A stretch of DNA of 64,000 bases from Nocardioidaceae bacterium (GTDB lineage: Bacteria; Actinomycetota; Actinomycetes; Propionibacteriales; Nocardioidaceae). The DNA lies in contig JAGIBL010000001.1 in the NCBI GenBank assembly GCA_017744365.1, forward strand, positions 372,001 through 436,000, given 5' to 3'. The notes beneath the pieces are model-generated. The model was given only the letters and a program-made list of their open reading frames with translations, was not told the origin of the DNA and did no database searches. Below, in pieces: positions 18,524 through 27,543 of this stretch (positions within the stretch are counted from its first letter, which is position 1; each line of letters begins with the position of its first letter). Position numbers and translations under genes: made by a program.

Positions 18524-19815
18524 CGCTCGCGGCTGAGCAGAAGCCCGGCACGACCCGCACCCTCGTCGAGGGGGTCCGCAGGACCGTCCTCCGCGGAGGG
18601 CTGCGGGTCGTGACCGAGCACGTCCCCGGTGTCCGCTCGGCGGCCATCGGGGTCTTCGTCTCCGTGGGGTCGCGGGACGAGACGCCGACGCTGAACGGCG
18701 CCTCGCACTTCCTCGAGCACCTGCTGTTCAAGGGCACCCCGACCCGTTCGGCGCTGGACATCTCGGCGTCCATGGACATGGTCGGCGGCGAGTTCAACGC
18801 CTACACCGCGCGCGAGTACACCTGCTACCACGCGCGGGTGCTCGACGAGGACCTGCCGCTGGCGGTCGACATCCTCGGCGACATGCTGACCTCCTCGCTC
18901 ATCACCCCCGACGATGTCGAGGCCGAGCGCGAGGTGATCCTCGACGAGATCGCCATGCACGACGACGACCCGGACGACGTGGTGCACAACCTCTTCGCCG
19001 CGACCGCCTGGGCCGGCTCGCCGCTGGCGCGACCGATCGCGGGCACCCACGAGTCGATCCGCGGCCTGTCCCGCAAGCAGGTCGACCGGTACTACCGGAC
19101 CCGGTACACCGCGCCGGCGACGACGGTCGCGGTGGCCGGCAACGTGCAGCACGCCGACGTGGTGCGGCTGGTGAGGAAGGCGTTCGCGCGCAACGACTTC
19201 CTGGCCGACGACGAGGCCCGGCCGCTGCCGCCCAAGCTGGCACTCTCGCCGCGCTCGACCAAGTCCGGCGACGTGCACACCACCCGGGCCTTCGAGCAGG
19301 TCAACCTCGTGCTCGGCATGCGCGGGCTGACCCGGTCCGACCCGCAGCGCTACGCCCTCGGCGTGCTGAACGCGGCCTTCGGCGGCGGCTCGTCCTCGCG
19401 GCTGTTCCAGGAGGTCCGCGAGCGCCGCGGGCTGGCCTACGCGGTGTACTCGTTCGCCACCAGCTACTCCGACGCCGGCATGGTCGGCGTCTCGGTCGGC
19501 TCGCTGCCGACCAAGTCCGCCGAGGTGCTCGACGTGGTCCGCGCCGAGCTGGCCCGGGTGGCCGGCTCCGGGCTGAGCAAGGACGAGCTGGACCGCGGTC
19601 GTGGCCAGATGCGTGGCGGGCTGGTGCTCTCCCTGGAGGACACCGTCTCCCGGATGACCCGGCTCGGCGAGGTCGAGCTGTTCCAGGACCGGCTGCTCTC
19701 GCTCGACGAGGTGCTGGCCCGGCTCGACAAGGTCACCCTCGACGACGTGCAGGAGCTCGCCGCGGACGTCTTCCGGCGCCCGGAGACGCTCGCGGTCGTC
19801 GGCCCGGCCGCCTGA
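18520..19815 (+). CDS. M16-family zinc metallopeptidase
   Basis: This 431-residue protease of the pitrilysin/processing-peptidase family has the inverted zinc motif HFLEH ([13 protein letters not shown], residues near 66-70) and the distal zinc-binding Glu in EREVILDEI. The second, catalytically inactive M16 half follows with the [21 protein letters not shown] signature. There is no signal peptide. The GTG start overlaps the pnp stop by four bases, an arrangement kept in many Gram-positive genomes, where the substrate remains unclear. Confidence 0.94.
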   Translation: MTLAAEQKPGTTRTLVEGVRRTVLRGGLRVVTEHVPGVRSAAIGVFVSVGSRDETPTLNGASHFLEHLLFKGTPTRSALDISASMDMVGGEFNAYTAREYTCYHARVLDEDLPLAVDILGDMLTSSLITPDDVEAEREVILDEIAMHDDDPDDVVHNLFAATAWAGSPLARPIAGTHESIRGLSRKQVDRYYRTRYTAPATTVAVAGNVQHADVVRLVRKAFARNDFLADDEARPLPPKLALSPRSTKSGDVHTTRAFEQVNLVLGMRGLTRSDPQRYALGVLNAAFGGGSSSRLFQEVRERRGLAYAVYSFATSYSDAGMVGVSVGSLPTKSAEVLDVVRAELARVAGSGLSKDELDRGRGQMRGGLVLSLEDTVSRMTRLGEVELFQDRLLSLDEVLARLDKVTLDDVQELAADVFRRPETLAVVGPAA

Positions 19816-19825
19816 GCCCCGGGAG

Positions 19826-20350
19826 CTAGAAGCCTCCGCCGAGCCCGATCACCAGGGCGGCGCAGCCGGCCGCCCAGAGCACGCTGGCGAACGAGCCGAT
19901 CAGGAACCGCTCGGCCACGTTCTGGTGCTGGCTGAGCTCGGCGAACCGGCCCAGCCCCTTGAGCGCGAGCACCACCGCGAGCCCCTCGGGCCAGCCGGCG
20001 ACCAGCGTGCCGAAGATCGCGGCGCGCTCCATCGCCCCGATCCAGGCGCCGCCGCGCAGGATCTTGCGGGCGGCGTCGACCGTGCCGTTGTCGGCCTGGT
20101 CGGCCAGGTGCAGCACCGCGGCAGTGACCGTGCCGCCACCGAGGACGGCGAGCACGGCCAGCAGGATCGTGGCGAGCGCGAGCTCGTCGAGGTTCACCAT
20201 GTCGGGCGGCTCGAACAGGAACCGGATGCCGAGTCCGGCCACGGCGGCCGCGCCCACGACCGCGCCGAGCTGGTGCACGCGGGACCGGTCGCCGAGGAAC
20301 CAGCCGGGCAGGGTGCCGGCCAGGGCGAGCAGCAGGACCGCGGTGATCAC
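19826..20350 (-). CDS. DUF3307-like membrane protein, partner of the SatD-like protein
   Basis: The 174-residue hydrophobic protein has about four membrane segments (residues 1-20, 28-46, 58-82, 150-170) around a polar core with LADQADNG, GAWIGAMERAAIFG and FLIGSFASVLWA. The IG-x-x-ERAAI and FLIG patterns resemble DUF3307 proteins, which commonly sit next to satD genes; that assignment is from memory of the family and moderate. GTG 20350 overlaps the satD-like stop (GTGA) and has AAGGAG upstream. The pair therefore forms a coupled two-gene operon controlled from the palindrome array in front of the first gene. Confidence 0.7.
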   Translation of the reverse strand: MITAVLLLALAGTLPGWFLGDRSRVHQLGAVVGAAAVAGLGIRFLFEPPDMVNLDELALATILLAVLAVLGGGTVTAAVLHLADQADNGTVDAARKILRGGAWIGAMERAAIFGTLVAGWPEGLAVVLALKGLGRFAELSQHQNVAERFLIGSFASVLWAAGCAALVIGLGGGF

Positions 20351-20949
20351 GGAGGCTCCTTCCCGAGCATCTCGTCGGCCAGCTGGCCGAGCAGGTGGGC
20401 CGCGCGCACGCTCTCGACGTACCCGGCGGCCTGCGCGCGCTGCGAGACCGCCGGTTGGGAGATCCCGAGCCGAGCGCCCGCCTCGGCGTGCGAGAGCCCG
20501 GCGGCAAGGAGGTCGGCCACCTGCCAGCCGGCCTCGCTGCGCCGCGCGAGCAGGCCGCTCAGCAGCATCGCCACCGTCTCGGCCTGCTCGGCACGATAGA
20601 CGTCGGCACCGACGATCCCGACCCGCCCGGGGAGGGTCTTGGCCCGCCCGACCGCGGTCCGGGCGGCGACGAAGGCCGGACCTCGACCGGCCCGGGTGCT
20701 CGCCGGCAGTGGCGACTCGACCGCGTCGATGCCGACGCCGACCTGCCAGCGGCCGTCGCGGAGCAAGGCCTCGAGCACGGCGGCGAGGGTGGCGCCGTCG
20801 CCGAGCACGCCCTGGATCTCGTCGCCGGCGGTGCGGTCGAACGCGCGCAGGACGCCGGGACCGAGGTCCAGGCGCTCCAGGGCGGTGGGGACCGCGTCGG
20901 AGGCCGCCCGGCTGCCGCGCTGGTCCGCGGTCACGACGATGACGTTCAT
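20347..20949 (-). CDS. SatD-like protein with C-terminal helix-turn-helix
   Basis: The 200-residue protein has an N-terminal domain with AGDEIQGVL (residues 41-49), WQVGVGID (68-75) and GPAFVAARTAV, the three conserved patches of the SatD family. The GDE and GxGI pair recalls a cyclase/GGDEF palm, but that is only a resemblance. A helix-turn-helix follows (LSHAEAGARLGISQPAVSQRAQAAG, quoted here only as residues about 154-178). ATG 20949 is the start because AAGGAG lies 8 nt upstream; an upstream GTG at 20958 would bury that site. The start overlaps the first of three ATAAG-N8-CTTAT palindromes, so autoregulation is likely. Molecular function is unknown. Confidence 0.75.
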   Translation of the reverse strand: MNVIVVTADQRGSRAASDAVPTALERLDLGPGVLRAFDRTAGDEIQGVLGDGATLAAVLEALLRDGRWQVGVGIDAVESPLPASTRAGRGPAFVAARTAVGRAKTLPGRVGIVGADVYRAEQAETVAMLLSGLLARRSEAGWQVADLLAAGLSHAEAGARLGISQPAVSQRAQAAGYVESVRAAHLLGQLADEMLGKEPP

Positions 20950-20965
20950 AAGGCACACTCCTTAT
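20948..20965. promoter_or_regulatory. Operator 1 of three, ATAAG-N8-CTTAT
   Basis: ATAAGGCACACTCCTTAT covers the ATG and the AAGGAG ribosome binding site of the satD-like gene on the minus strand. A protein bound here would block initiation as well as transcription. Confidence 0.7.
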
Positions 20966-20975
20966 ACCCAGTCAG

Positions 20976-20993
20976 ATAAGTCTACGACCTTAT
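20976..20993. promoter_or_regulatory. Operator 2 of three, ATAAG-N8-CTTAT
   Basis: ATAAGTCTACGACCTTAT starts exactly 28 bp from operator 1. Confidence 0.7.
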
Positions 20994-21003
20994 GTCTCGT
21001 GAG

Positions 21004-21021
21004 ATAAGGCCGCAGCCTTAT
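21004..21021. promoter_or_regulatory. Operator 3 of three, ATAAG-N8-CTTAT
   Basis: ATAAGGCCGCAGCCTTAT starts exactly 28 bp from operator 2 and is the most symmetrical copy (ATAAGGC/GCCTTAT). Confidence 0.7.
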
Positions 21022-21045
21022 GAATCTCCGCGGGGCGCCGAACAC

Positions 21046-21059
21046 TAGAACAGGTTCTA
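21046..21059. promoter_or_regulatory. KstR-type operator
   Basis: TAGAACAGGTTCTA is a perfect 14-bp match to TnnAACnnGTTnnA, the motif of the TetR-family cholesterol repressor KstR in mycobacteria and rhodococci. It lies 11 bp before the -10 box of the SnoaL-like/SDR pair. No kstR gene is in the window. Confidence 0.65.
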
Positions 21060-21069
21060 CTTTCGCTGG

Positions 21070-21075
21070 TAGCCT
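21070..21075 (+). promoter_or_regulatory. -10 box, leaderless promoter
   Basis: TAGCCT lies 6 nt before the ATG at 21082 and just downstream of the KstR-type box, so a repressor there would cover the -35 region. Confidence 0.6.
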
Positions 21076-21081
21076 CCCGCC

Positions 21082-21540
21082 ATGCTGCTCAGCGACGGCG
21101 ACCGGATCCGGGGTCTCCTCGGCACCTACTGCCGGCTGATCGACGCCGGTGACTTCGCCGGTGTCGGTGCCCTGTTCGCCCGGGCCACGCTGCGGGACCC
21201 GTCCGGGACCGTGATCGCCACCGGGGCCGCCGAAGCGGAGGCGCTCTACGCCGCGATCACCCAGCGGCACCAGGACGGCACCCCGCGGACCCAGCACCTG
21301 GTCACGAACACGACCTTCGACGAGGGCACCGGCGAGGACGAGGCGGTCGCGCGGTCGTCGTACGTCGTGCTGCAGGGACTGCCCGGGGGAGCGCTGCAGC
21401 CGATCGTCGCGGGCTCCTACGTCGACACCTTCGCCCGCGACGCCGGCGGCTGGCACTTCACCGACCGCACCTTCACCGTCGGCCTGACCGGCGACCTCAG
21501 CCGGCACCTCACCATCGACCCCTCAGGAGCCCCGTCATGA
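21082..21540 (+). CDS. SnoaL-like / NTF2-fold protein
   Basis: The 152-residue protein has the cone-shaped NTF2-like pattern: an N-terminal helix pair (IRGLLGTYCRLIDAGDFAGVGALFA), LRDPSG, a helix with YAAITQRHQDG, TQHLVTNTTFD and a final beta hairpin with WHFTDRTFTVGLTGDLS. Members of this clan include SnoaL-type cyclases, ketosteroid isomerases and dehydratases. Position behind a KstR-type box and coupling to an SDR (ATGA overlap) suggest a role in steroid or related ring degradation, possibly as hydratase or isomerase. The substrate is not shown by the sequence. Confidence 0.8.
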   Translation: MLLSDGDRIRGLLGTYCRLIDAGDFAGVGALFARATLRDPSGTVIATGAAEAEALYAAITQRHQDGTPRTQHLVTNTTFDEGTGEDEAVARSSYVVLQGLPGGALQPIVAGSYVDTFARDAGGWHFTDRTFTVGLTGDLSRHLTIDPSGAPS

Positions 21541-22253
21541 ACCAGCGCATCGTCGTCGTCACCGGGGCCGGCTCCGGGATCGGGCACGCCACCGCGGCAC
21601 TGTTCCGTGACGCCGGCGACCTCGTCTACGGCCTCGACATCGCCGGGGCCGTGCCCGACGGGGTCGCCTCCCGCGAGTGCAACGTCGGTGACCGGGCCTC
21701 GGTCAAGGCGGTCATCGGTGCCATCGGCGAGGAGCACGGCCGGATCGACGTGCTCGCCAACGTGGCCGGCGTGGTGCAGTTCGGGCGCTTCGACACGATC
21801 ACCGACGAGCAGTGGGACCGGGTGCACACCGTCGACCTCAAGGGCCCGTTCATGACGATGCAGGAGGCGCTGCCGTACCTGCGGGTCGCCAAGGGCAACG
21901 TCGTCAACGTCTCCTCGGTGGCCGGCCGGGTGCCGCAGGCGTACACGGTCGCGTACTCGGCGGCCAAGGGCGGGCTCACCCAGCTGACCCGGTCGCTGGC
22001 CCTGGAGCTCTCGCCCGAGGGCATCCGGGTGAACGCCGTCTGCCCGGGCACGGTGGACACCCCGATCGTCTCCGAGGTGGCCGCGATGTTCCCGCCGGAC
22101 CTGGACCCGCGGGTCGCCGACCGGCTCATGATGATGCTGCCCGGCCCGGCGATCTCCCCGGCCGAGATCGGCGCCTCCATCGTCTACCTGGCCTCGCCGG
22201 CCGCCCGGATGATCACGGGTTGTGTACTGGCCCATGACGGCGGCATGTCCTAA
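21537..22253 (+). CDS. Short-chain dehydrogenase/reductase
   Basis: This 238-residue classical SDR has the cofactor motif TGAGSGIG near the N-terminus, NVAG, the catalytic Ser in NVSSVAG and Tyr-Lys in YSAAKGG, and a PG motif in VCPGTVDTP. An acidic residue after beta-2 (GLDIAG) suggests NAD(H) preference. It is translated as a pair with the SnoaL-like protein. Under a KstR-type operator a hydroxysteroid or hydroxyacyl dehydrogenase role is plausible but only inferred. Confidence 0.9.
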   Translation: MNQRIVVVTGAGSGIGHATAALFRDAGDLVYGLDIAGAVPDGVASRECNVGDRASVKAVIGAIGEEHGRIDVLANVAGVVQFGRFDTITDEQWDRVHTVDLKGPFMTMQEALPYLRVAKGNVVNVSSVAGRVPQAYTVAYSAAKGGLTQLTRSLALELSPEGIRVNAVCPGTVDTPIVSEVAAMFPPDLDPRVADRLMMMLPGPAISPAEIGASIVYLASPAARMITGCVLAHDGGMS

Positions 22254-23018
<765 letters not shown>

Positions 23019-23160
23019 CGGGTATGCCTCCGGTGACGTCCGGGGGTACGGACTGCAGGTTCGTGCAGCACAGGTTTTGACGGATTCCGTTACGACTCTC
23101 CGCCGCAGCAGGGTGACCCCTGGGCCTCGGCCCGTCATCCACATCTCGGAGAGGAACAGC
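23019..23160 (+). other. Non-coding region before the M4 protease
   Basis: This stretch holds a small hairpin (CTGCA-GGTTCG-TGCAG) and, near its end, GGAGAGG as ribosome binding site for the protease. I cannot place a convincing promoter. Confidence 0.3.
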
Positions 23161-24723
23161 ATGCGCACCCCTGCTCGCCTGATCGGGATCGCCTCGGCCG
23201 CCCTGGCCGTCGCCACGATCTCGTCGCTCGCGCAAGCCGCCCCGGCCGGCGCCGGCGGCTCGTCCCACGTCGACGCGGCCATCGCCGCGGCGAAGTCCCA
23301 CGCCGGCGCCACCAAGGCCGGCCAGGGCCAGGCCTTCCAGGCCACCGACATGATCGTCGACAAGAACGGCACCACGCACGTCCGGCTGCACCGCACCTAC
23401 CACGGCCTGCCCGTCGTCGGCGGCGACCTGGTCGTGCACCTGGCCAAGGGCAACACCTGGAAGGGCGCCAGCCTGACCCTCGACAAGGGCCTGGCGCTGG
23501 CGACCACGCCGTCGGTCGGCAGCAAGGCCGCGCAGAGCAAGGCCACGAACGCCGAGGCCGCCTCGCTCGTCGTCGACGCGACCAGCACCCCGCGGCTGGC
23601 CTGGAAGGTGCTCAGCTCCGGCACGCAGCACGACGGCACCCCGAGCCGGCTGGCCACCTACGTGGACGCGCGCACCGGCCAGGTGATCCGCACCGAGCAG
23701 GAGATCCAGACCGTCGACGGCAACGGCCAGTCCCTGTACGGCGGCACGGTGCCGCTGCAGCTGACGCTGTCGGGGTCGACGTACCAGCTCAAGGACCCGA
23801 CCCGGGGCAACACCTACACCACCGACATGGGCAACGCCACCGACTCGCTGCTGTGCCAGCTGTTCGGTGCGGGCTGCAAGACGGGCACGCTGTTCACCAG
23901 CCCGGACAACAGCTTCGGCAACGGCTCGACGAGCTCGCGGGAGTCGGCCGCGGTCGACGCCCAGTACGGCACCAACATGACCTGGGACTTCTACAAGACC
24001 ACGTTCGGGCGCAACGGCATCTTCGGCAACGGCACCGGCTCGTTCAACCGCGTGCACTACGGCAAGAACTACGTCAACGCCTTCTGGGACGGCACCAAGA
24101 TGACCTACGGCGACGGCGACGGCGTCAGCTACGGCCCGCTCACCTCGCTCGACGTGGCCGGCCACGAGATGTCCCACGGCGTCACCGAGAACACCGCCGG
24201 CCTGACCTACAGCGGTGAGTCCGGCGGCCTCAACGAGTCGACCTCGGACATCTTCGGCACCCTGGTCGAGTTCTTCGCCAACAACGCCAGCGACCCGGGC
24301 GACTACCTGATCGGGGAGAGGTTCGACCTGAAGAACCACCTCGGCCTGCGCCGGATGGACAACCCGGCCAGCGACGGCAAGTCGGCGAGCTGCTGGTCCA
24401 GCGGCGTCGGCAACCTGGACGTGCACTACTCCTCGGGCGTGGGCAACCACTTCTTCTACCTGCTCGCCGAGGGCTCGGGCCCGAAGACGTTCGGCGGCGT
24501 GGCGCACAACAGCACCACCTGCAACGGCTCCTCGGTCACCGGCATCGGCCGCGCCGCGGCGGGCGCGATCTGGTACCGCGCGCTGACGGTCTACATGACC
24601 TCGAGCACCAACTACTCCGGTGCCCGCACGGCCACCCTCAACGCCGCTCGTGACCTGTACGGCACGGGCAGCGTCAACTACAACGCGGTGGCGGCGGCCT
24701 GGAGCGCGGTCAGCGTGAGCTGA
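23161..24723 (+). CDS. Secreted M4-family (thermolysin-like) metallopeptidase
   Basis: This 520-residue zinc endopeptidase is exported by a Sec signal peptide (MRTPARLIGIASAALAVATI, cleavage near AQA-AP). A propeptide of FTP/PepSY type follows (HRTYHGLPVVGGDLVVHL, then LAWKVLSSG and TYVDARTGQVI). The peptidase domain has the zinc motif HEMSH (VAGHEMSHGVTENTAGL) with the third ligand Glu in GGLNESTSD. The C-terminal His of the active site is in LDVHYSSGVGNHFFYLL. The length and order are standard for the family, and no extra C-terminal domain is present. It probably acts in extracellular protein degradation. Confidence 0.95.
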   Translation: MRTPARLIGIASAALAVATISSLAQAAPAGAGGSSHVDAAIAAAKSHAGATKAGQGQAFQATDMIVDKNGTTHVRLHRTYHGLPVVGGDLVVHLAKGNTWKGASLTLDKGLALATTPSVGSKAAQSKATNAEAASLVVDATSTPRLAWKVLSSGTQHDGTPSRLATYVDARTGQVIRTEQEIQTVDGNGQSLYGGTVPLQLTLSGSTYQLKDPTRGNTYTTDMGNATDSLLCQLFGAGCKTGTLFTSPDNSFGNGSTSSRESAAVDAQYGTNMTWDFYKTTFGRNGIFGNGTGSFNRVHYGKNYVNAFWDGTKMTYGDGDGVSYGPLTSLDVAGHEMSHGVTENTAGLTYSGESGGLNESTSDIFGTLVEFFANNASDPGDYLIGERFDLKNHLGLRRMDNPASDGKSASCWSSGVGNLDVHYSSGVGNHFFYLLAEGSGPKTFGGVAHNSTTCNGSSVTGIGRAAAGAIWYRALTVYMTSSTNYSGARTATLNAARDLYGTGSVNYNAVAAAWSAVSVS

Positions 24724-24734
24724 GCCCGGCCGGG

Positions 24735-25286
24735 TCAGCCCAGGGCGGTGTGCAGCCGGACCTGCTTGACGGTGACGCTCTCGTCGCCGGTCAGGTCCAG
24801 GGTCCGGTGCGCACCGTCCGGGGCCCAGCCGGCTGCGGTCAGGAAGGCCCGGGTCTCGTCGTCGGTGGCCGGCAGCCAGGTCACCGCGCGGGTGAACCGG
24901 TCGGCGACCAGCGTGTCCACGCAGGCCTGCATCAGCCGGGACCCGTGCGCGTTGCCGCGCTGGTGCGGGTCCACGGTCAGGTCGCTGATCTCGCCGTCCG
25001 AGACCGGGTCGAGGTCCGGGTCGGAGGCCGGGCCGGTCACCGCGAACCCGGTGACCAGGTTGCGCTCCAGCGCGACCAGCACGCGGTTGCGCGCGTCCGG
25101 CGGCGCCTGCAGCGAGGCTCGCCAGCCGGCCGCGGCCTCGTTCACGTCGAGGGCGTCGAGGAGGTCGGCGGGCAGCAGGCCGGCGTACGACGTGCGCCAG
25201 GCCCGGACCTGTACCGCGGCGATCGCCGGCGCGTCGTCGGCCCAGGCCACCCGGCAGGAGACGTCAGCGTTCACCGGTTCATCCAA
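24735..25286 (-). CDS. GNAT-family N-acetyltransferase
   Basis: The protein of about 183 residues shows the GNAT acetyl-CoA motif in ISDLTVDPHQRGNAHGSRLMQA (residues about 95-116) and a conserved Trp-rich N-terminus (VQVRAWRTSYAGLLP) typical of GCN5-like acetyltransferases. TTG 25286 overlaps the upstream kinase gene; GTG 25274, four bases after that gene's stop, is equally possible. It is the last gene of a three-gene minus-strand operon with a kinase and a DMT transporter. The acceptor substrate is unknown. Confidence 0.85.
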   Translation of the reverse strand: MDEPVNADVSCRVAWADDAPAIAAVQVRAWRTSYAGLLPADLLDALDVNEAAAGWRASLQAPPDARNRVLVALERNLVTGFAVTGPASDPDLDPVSDGEISDLTVDPHQRGNAHGSRLMQACVDTLVADRFTRAVTWLPATDDETRAFLTAAGWAPDGAHRTLDLTGDESVTVKQVRLHTALG

Positions 25287-25860
25287 CCAGCAGCGCGTCG
25301 GCGTCGACCACCAGGTCCGCCCGGGCGGCGCTCGGGGCGACCAGCCGGGCGTTCGCCTCGTCGGAGCGGTCCACCCACGCGGTGGCTTCGGCGAGGGTGC
25401 GGCCGTGCCGGACGTGCCGCGCGATCAGCCGCTCCCGCCGTACGGCGTCGTCGCCGGTGAGGAACCAGCACAGGTCCAGCAGCCCGCGTACGTCGCGCCA
25501 GCCGGGCTCGTCGAGCAGCAGGTAGTTGCCCTCGGTCACCACGACCCGGTGCTCCGCGCGCACCTCGATCGCCTCGGTCACGACCAGCTCGCGGTCGCGG
25601 TCGAAGGCCGGGGCGTAGACGGTCTCCTCGGCGCCGCGCAGCCGGCGCAGCAGCGCGACGTAGCCCGCGACGTCGAAGGTGTCGGGCGCGCCCTTGCGGT
25701 CGGCGCGGCCCAGCGCGGCGAGCGCGTCGTCGTGCAGGTGGAACCCGTCCATCGGCACCAGCACCGCCCCGGGGCCCAGCGCGGCGACCAGGCGTGCGGC
25801 GACCGTCGACTTGCCCACGCCCGGGGCGCCGCACAGGCCCAGCAGGACCCGGTCAGCCAC
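25279..25860 (-). CDS. P-loop nucleoside/nucleotide kinase-family protein
   Basis: The 193-residue protein has a Walker A motif GAPGVGKST near the N-terminus, the PMDGFHLHDDAL motif of the pantothenate/uridine kinase-like group, and VVVTEGNYLLLD as a Walker B-like strand with RRERLIARHV as lid. These fit the nucleoside/nucleotide kinase or fructoselysine/sugar-kinase-like branch of the phosphoribulokinase superfamily. The GTG at 25860 overlaps the end of the transporter gene by 8 bases; an open frame upstream encodes residues unlike the family. The substrate could be carried by the adjacent DMT transporter, but this is a guess. Confidence 0.85.
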   Translation of the reverse strand: MADRVLLGLCGAPGVGKSTVAARLVAALGPGAVLVPMDGFHLHDDALAALGRADRKGAPDTFDVAGYVALLRRLRGAEETVYAPAFDRDRELVVTEAIEVRAEHRVVVTEGNYLLLDEPGWRDVRGLLDLCWFLTGDDAVRRERLIARHVRHGRTLAEATAWVDRSDEANARLVAPSAARADLVVDADALLVG

Positions 25861-26701
25861 GGACCTGCGGCTCGTCGTGCTCGGGTTCGAGCAGGTCCAG
25901 CCGCGCCTCCGCACCGCAGAGCACGATGCTGGCCGCCAGGCTGACCGCGAAGGCCGCCGCGGCGAGCGGCCACCAGCCGTCGCGGACCTCGTCGCCGAAG
26001 GTGACCAGCCCGACCACGGCCGGGATCACCGTCTGCAGGAAGACCAGCGGCGAGGTCGCCGCGGTGACCGAGGTGCGCTTCATCGCCACCGAGTAGAGGA
26101 CGAAGCCGAGGGCGCCGTACAGCCCGATGCTCGCGGCGGGGAGCAGGGTGGCGGCGTCGAAGGGACGGTCGGTGAGCACCCGGGTGGCCACCGGCGAGCC
26201 GCCGTACGCGCACCCGGCGAGGATGCCGAGCGCGACCCCGCTCCACGAGCTCTGCCAGCGGTAGGCGAGCCAGCCCAGCAGCGTGTTCAGCGCCAGCAGC
26301 GCGTAGAGGACGATGGTGCTGCGGTTGCGGAACTCGGTGTCGCCGACGTCGCCGGACGCGACCGCGAGCACGCCCAGCCCGATGACCATCCCGGCGACCG
26401 CGGCCCAGTGCTCGGTGCGCAGCGGCTCGCCCATCACGAACGCCGCGACGAGGGCGGTGAAGACCAGCGAGGCGCCGACGCCGACCTGGGCCAGGTAGAG
26501 GGGGAGCTGGTCGATGGCGACCAGGTGCAGCAGCCAGCCGACCAGGTAGGCGACCAGGACGCCGCCCATCATCGGCGAGAACAGCCCGTGCCGGCGGATC
26601 ACCGACGCTTGGAAGACGGCGATGACCCCGAAGAGGGCAGCCGCCAGCAAGGCGGTGGTGAGTCCCAGAACCACGCCGTGAGTCTGACACGCCGTGTCCA
26701 T
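25853..26701 (-). CDS. EamA/DMT-family membrane transporter
   Basis: The protein of about 282 residues has ten predicted membrane helices in two EamA-like repeats. The start is ATG 26701, or GTG 26674 if the first nine residues are not translated. The helices are short and Ala/Leu/Val-rich, ending in a polar tail ([11 protein letters not shown]). Exporters and importers of small metabolites belong to this superfamily. The gene is divergent from thyA with only a short gap and begins the operon transporter-kinase-acetyltransferase. Confidence 0.83.
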   Translation of the reverse strand: MDTACQTHGVVLGLTTALLAAALFGVIAVFQASVIRRHGLFSPMMGGVLVAYLVGWLLHLVAIDQLPLYLAQVGVGASLVFTALVAAFVMGEPLRTEHWAAVAGMVIGLGVLAVASGDVGDTEFRNRSTIVLYALLALNTLLGWLAYRWQSSWSGVALGILAGCAYGGSPVATRVLTDRPFDAATLLPAASIGLYGALGFVLYSVAMKRTSVTAATSPLVFLQTVIPAVVGLVTFGDEVRDGWWPLAAAAFAVSLAASIVLCGAEARLDLLEPEHDEPQVRG

Positions 26702-26710
26702 CGAAAAAGG

Positions 26711-26716
26711 TAGGTT
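26711..26716 (+). promoter_or_regulatory. -10 box of thyA, leaderless
   Basis: TAGGTT lies 7 nt before the thyA ATG; no ribosome binding site fits in between. Confidence 0.6.
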
Positions 26717-26723
26717 GGGCGCC

Positions 26724-27533
26724 ATGCAGCCCTACCTCGACCTGGTCCGCCGCATCCTGGACGAAGGCGTGGAGAAGACCGATCGCACCGGCACCGGCAC
26801 CCTCAGCGTCTTCGGCCACCAGATGCGCTTCGACCTGAACGAGGGCTTCCCGCTGGTCACCACCAAGAAGATCCACACCCGGTCGGTCTTCGCCGAGCTG
26901 CTCTGGTTCCTGCGCGGGGACACCAACGTGAAGTGGCTGCAGGACCGCGGCGTCACCATCTGGGACGAGTGGGCCGACGAGAACGGCGACCTCGGTCCGG
27001 TCTACGGCTACCAGTGGCGGTCGTGGCCGACCCCGGACGGCCGGCACGTCGACCAGATCGCGCAGATCGTGGCGCAGCTGGCCAAGGACCCGGACTCGCG
27101 CCGGCACATCGTGTCGGCCTGGAACGTCGCGGACATCCCGGACATGGCGCTGGCGCCCTGCCACACGATGTTCCAGTTCTACGTGGCGCCCTCGGCCGAC
27201 GGCCCGGGGAAGCTGTCCTGCCAGCTCTACCAGCGCTCGGGCGACGTGTTCCTGGGCGTCCCGTTCAACATCGCCTCCTACGCGCTGCTGACGCACATGG
27301 TCGCCCAGGTGGCCGGGCTCGGCGTCGGCGACTTCGTGCACACCCTCGGCGACGCTCACCTCTACCTCAACCACCTCGACCAGGCCCGGCTGCAGCTGAC
27401 CCGCGAGCCACGGCCGCTCCCGACCCTGCACCTGGACCCGTCGGTGACCGCGCTGGACGCCTTCGACCTCGAGCACATCAGCATCGAGGCCTACGACCCG
27501 CACCCCGGGATCAAGGCGCCCATCGCCGTATGA
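26724..27533 (+). CDS. thyA: Thymidylate synthase (ThyA type)
   Basis: ThyA methylates dUMP to dTMP with methylene-tetrahydrofolate, producing dihydrofolate. The 269-residue enzyme shows the N-terminal phosphate-binding RTGTGT loop, [14 protein letters not shown], the catalytic Cys146 in [10 protein letters not shown], the [17 protein letters not shown] motif and the C-terminal IKAPIAV. The dihydrofolate reductase that recycles the cofactor is encoded 10 bases downstream. This organism thus has the classical ThyA here; whether it also has ThyX cannot be told. Confidence 0.98.
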   Translation: MQPYLDLVRRILDEGVEKTDRTGTGTLSVFGHQMRFDLNEGFPLVTTKKIHTRSVFAELLWFLRGDTNVKWLQDRGVTIWDEWADENGDLGPVYGYQWRSWPTPDGRHVDQIAQIVAQLAKDPDSRRHIVSAWNVADIPDMALAPCHTMFQFYVAPSADGPGKLSCQLYQRSGDVFLGVPFNIASYALLTHMVAQVAGLGVGDFVHTLGDAHLYLNHLDQARLQLTREPRPLPTLHLDPSVTALDAFDLEHISIEAYDPHPGIKAPIAV

Positions 27534-27543
27534 AGACGGCTCT

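Noticed and set aside
23040-23100. GGTTCG hairpin resembling a tRNA T-arm
   Set aside because: No acceptor, D or anticodon arm can be drawn around it, so it is not a tRNA gene.
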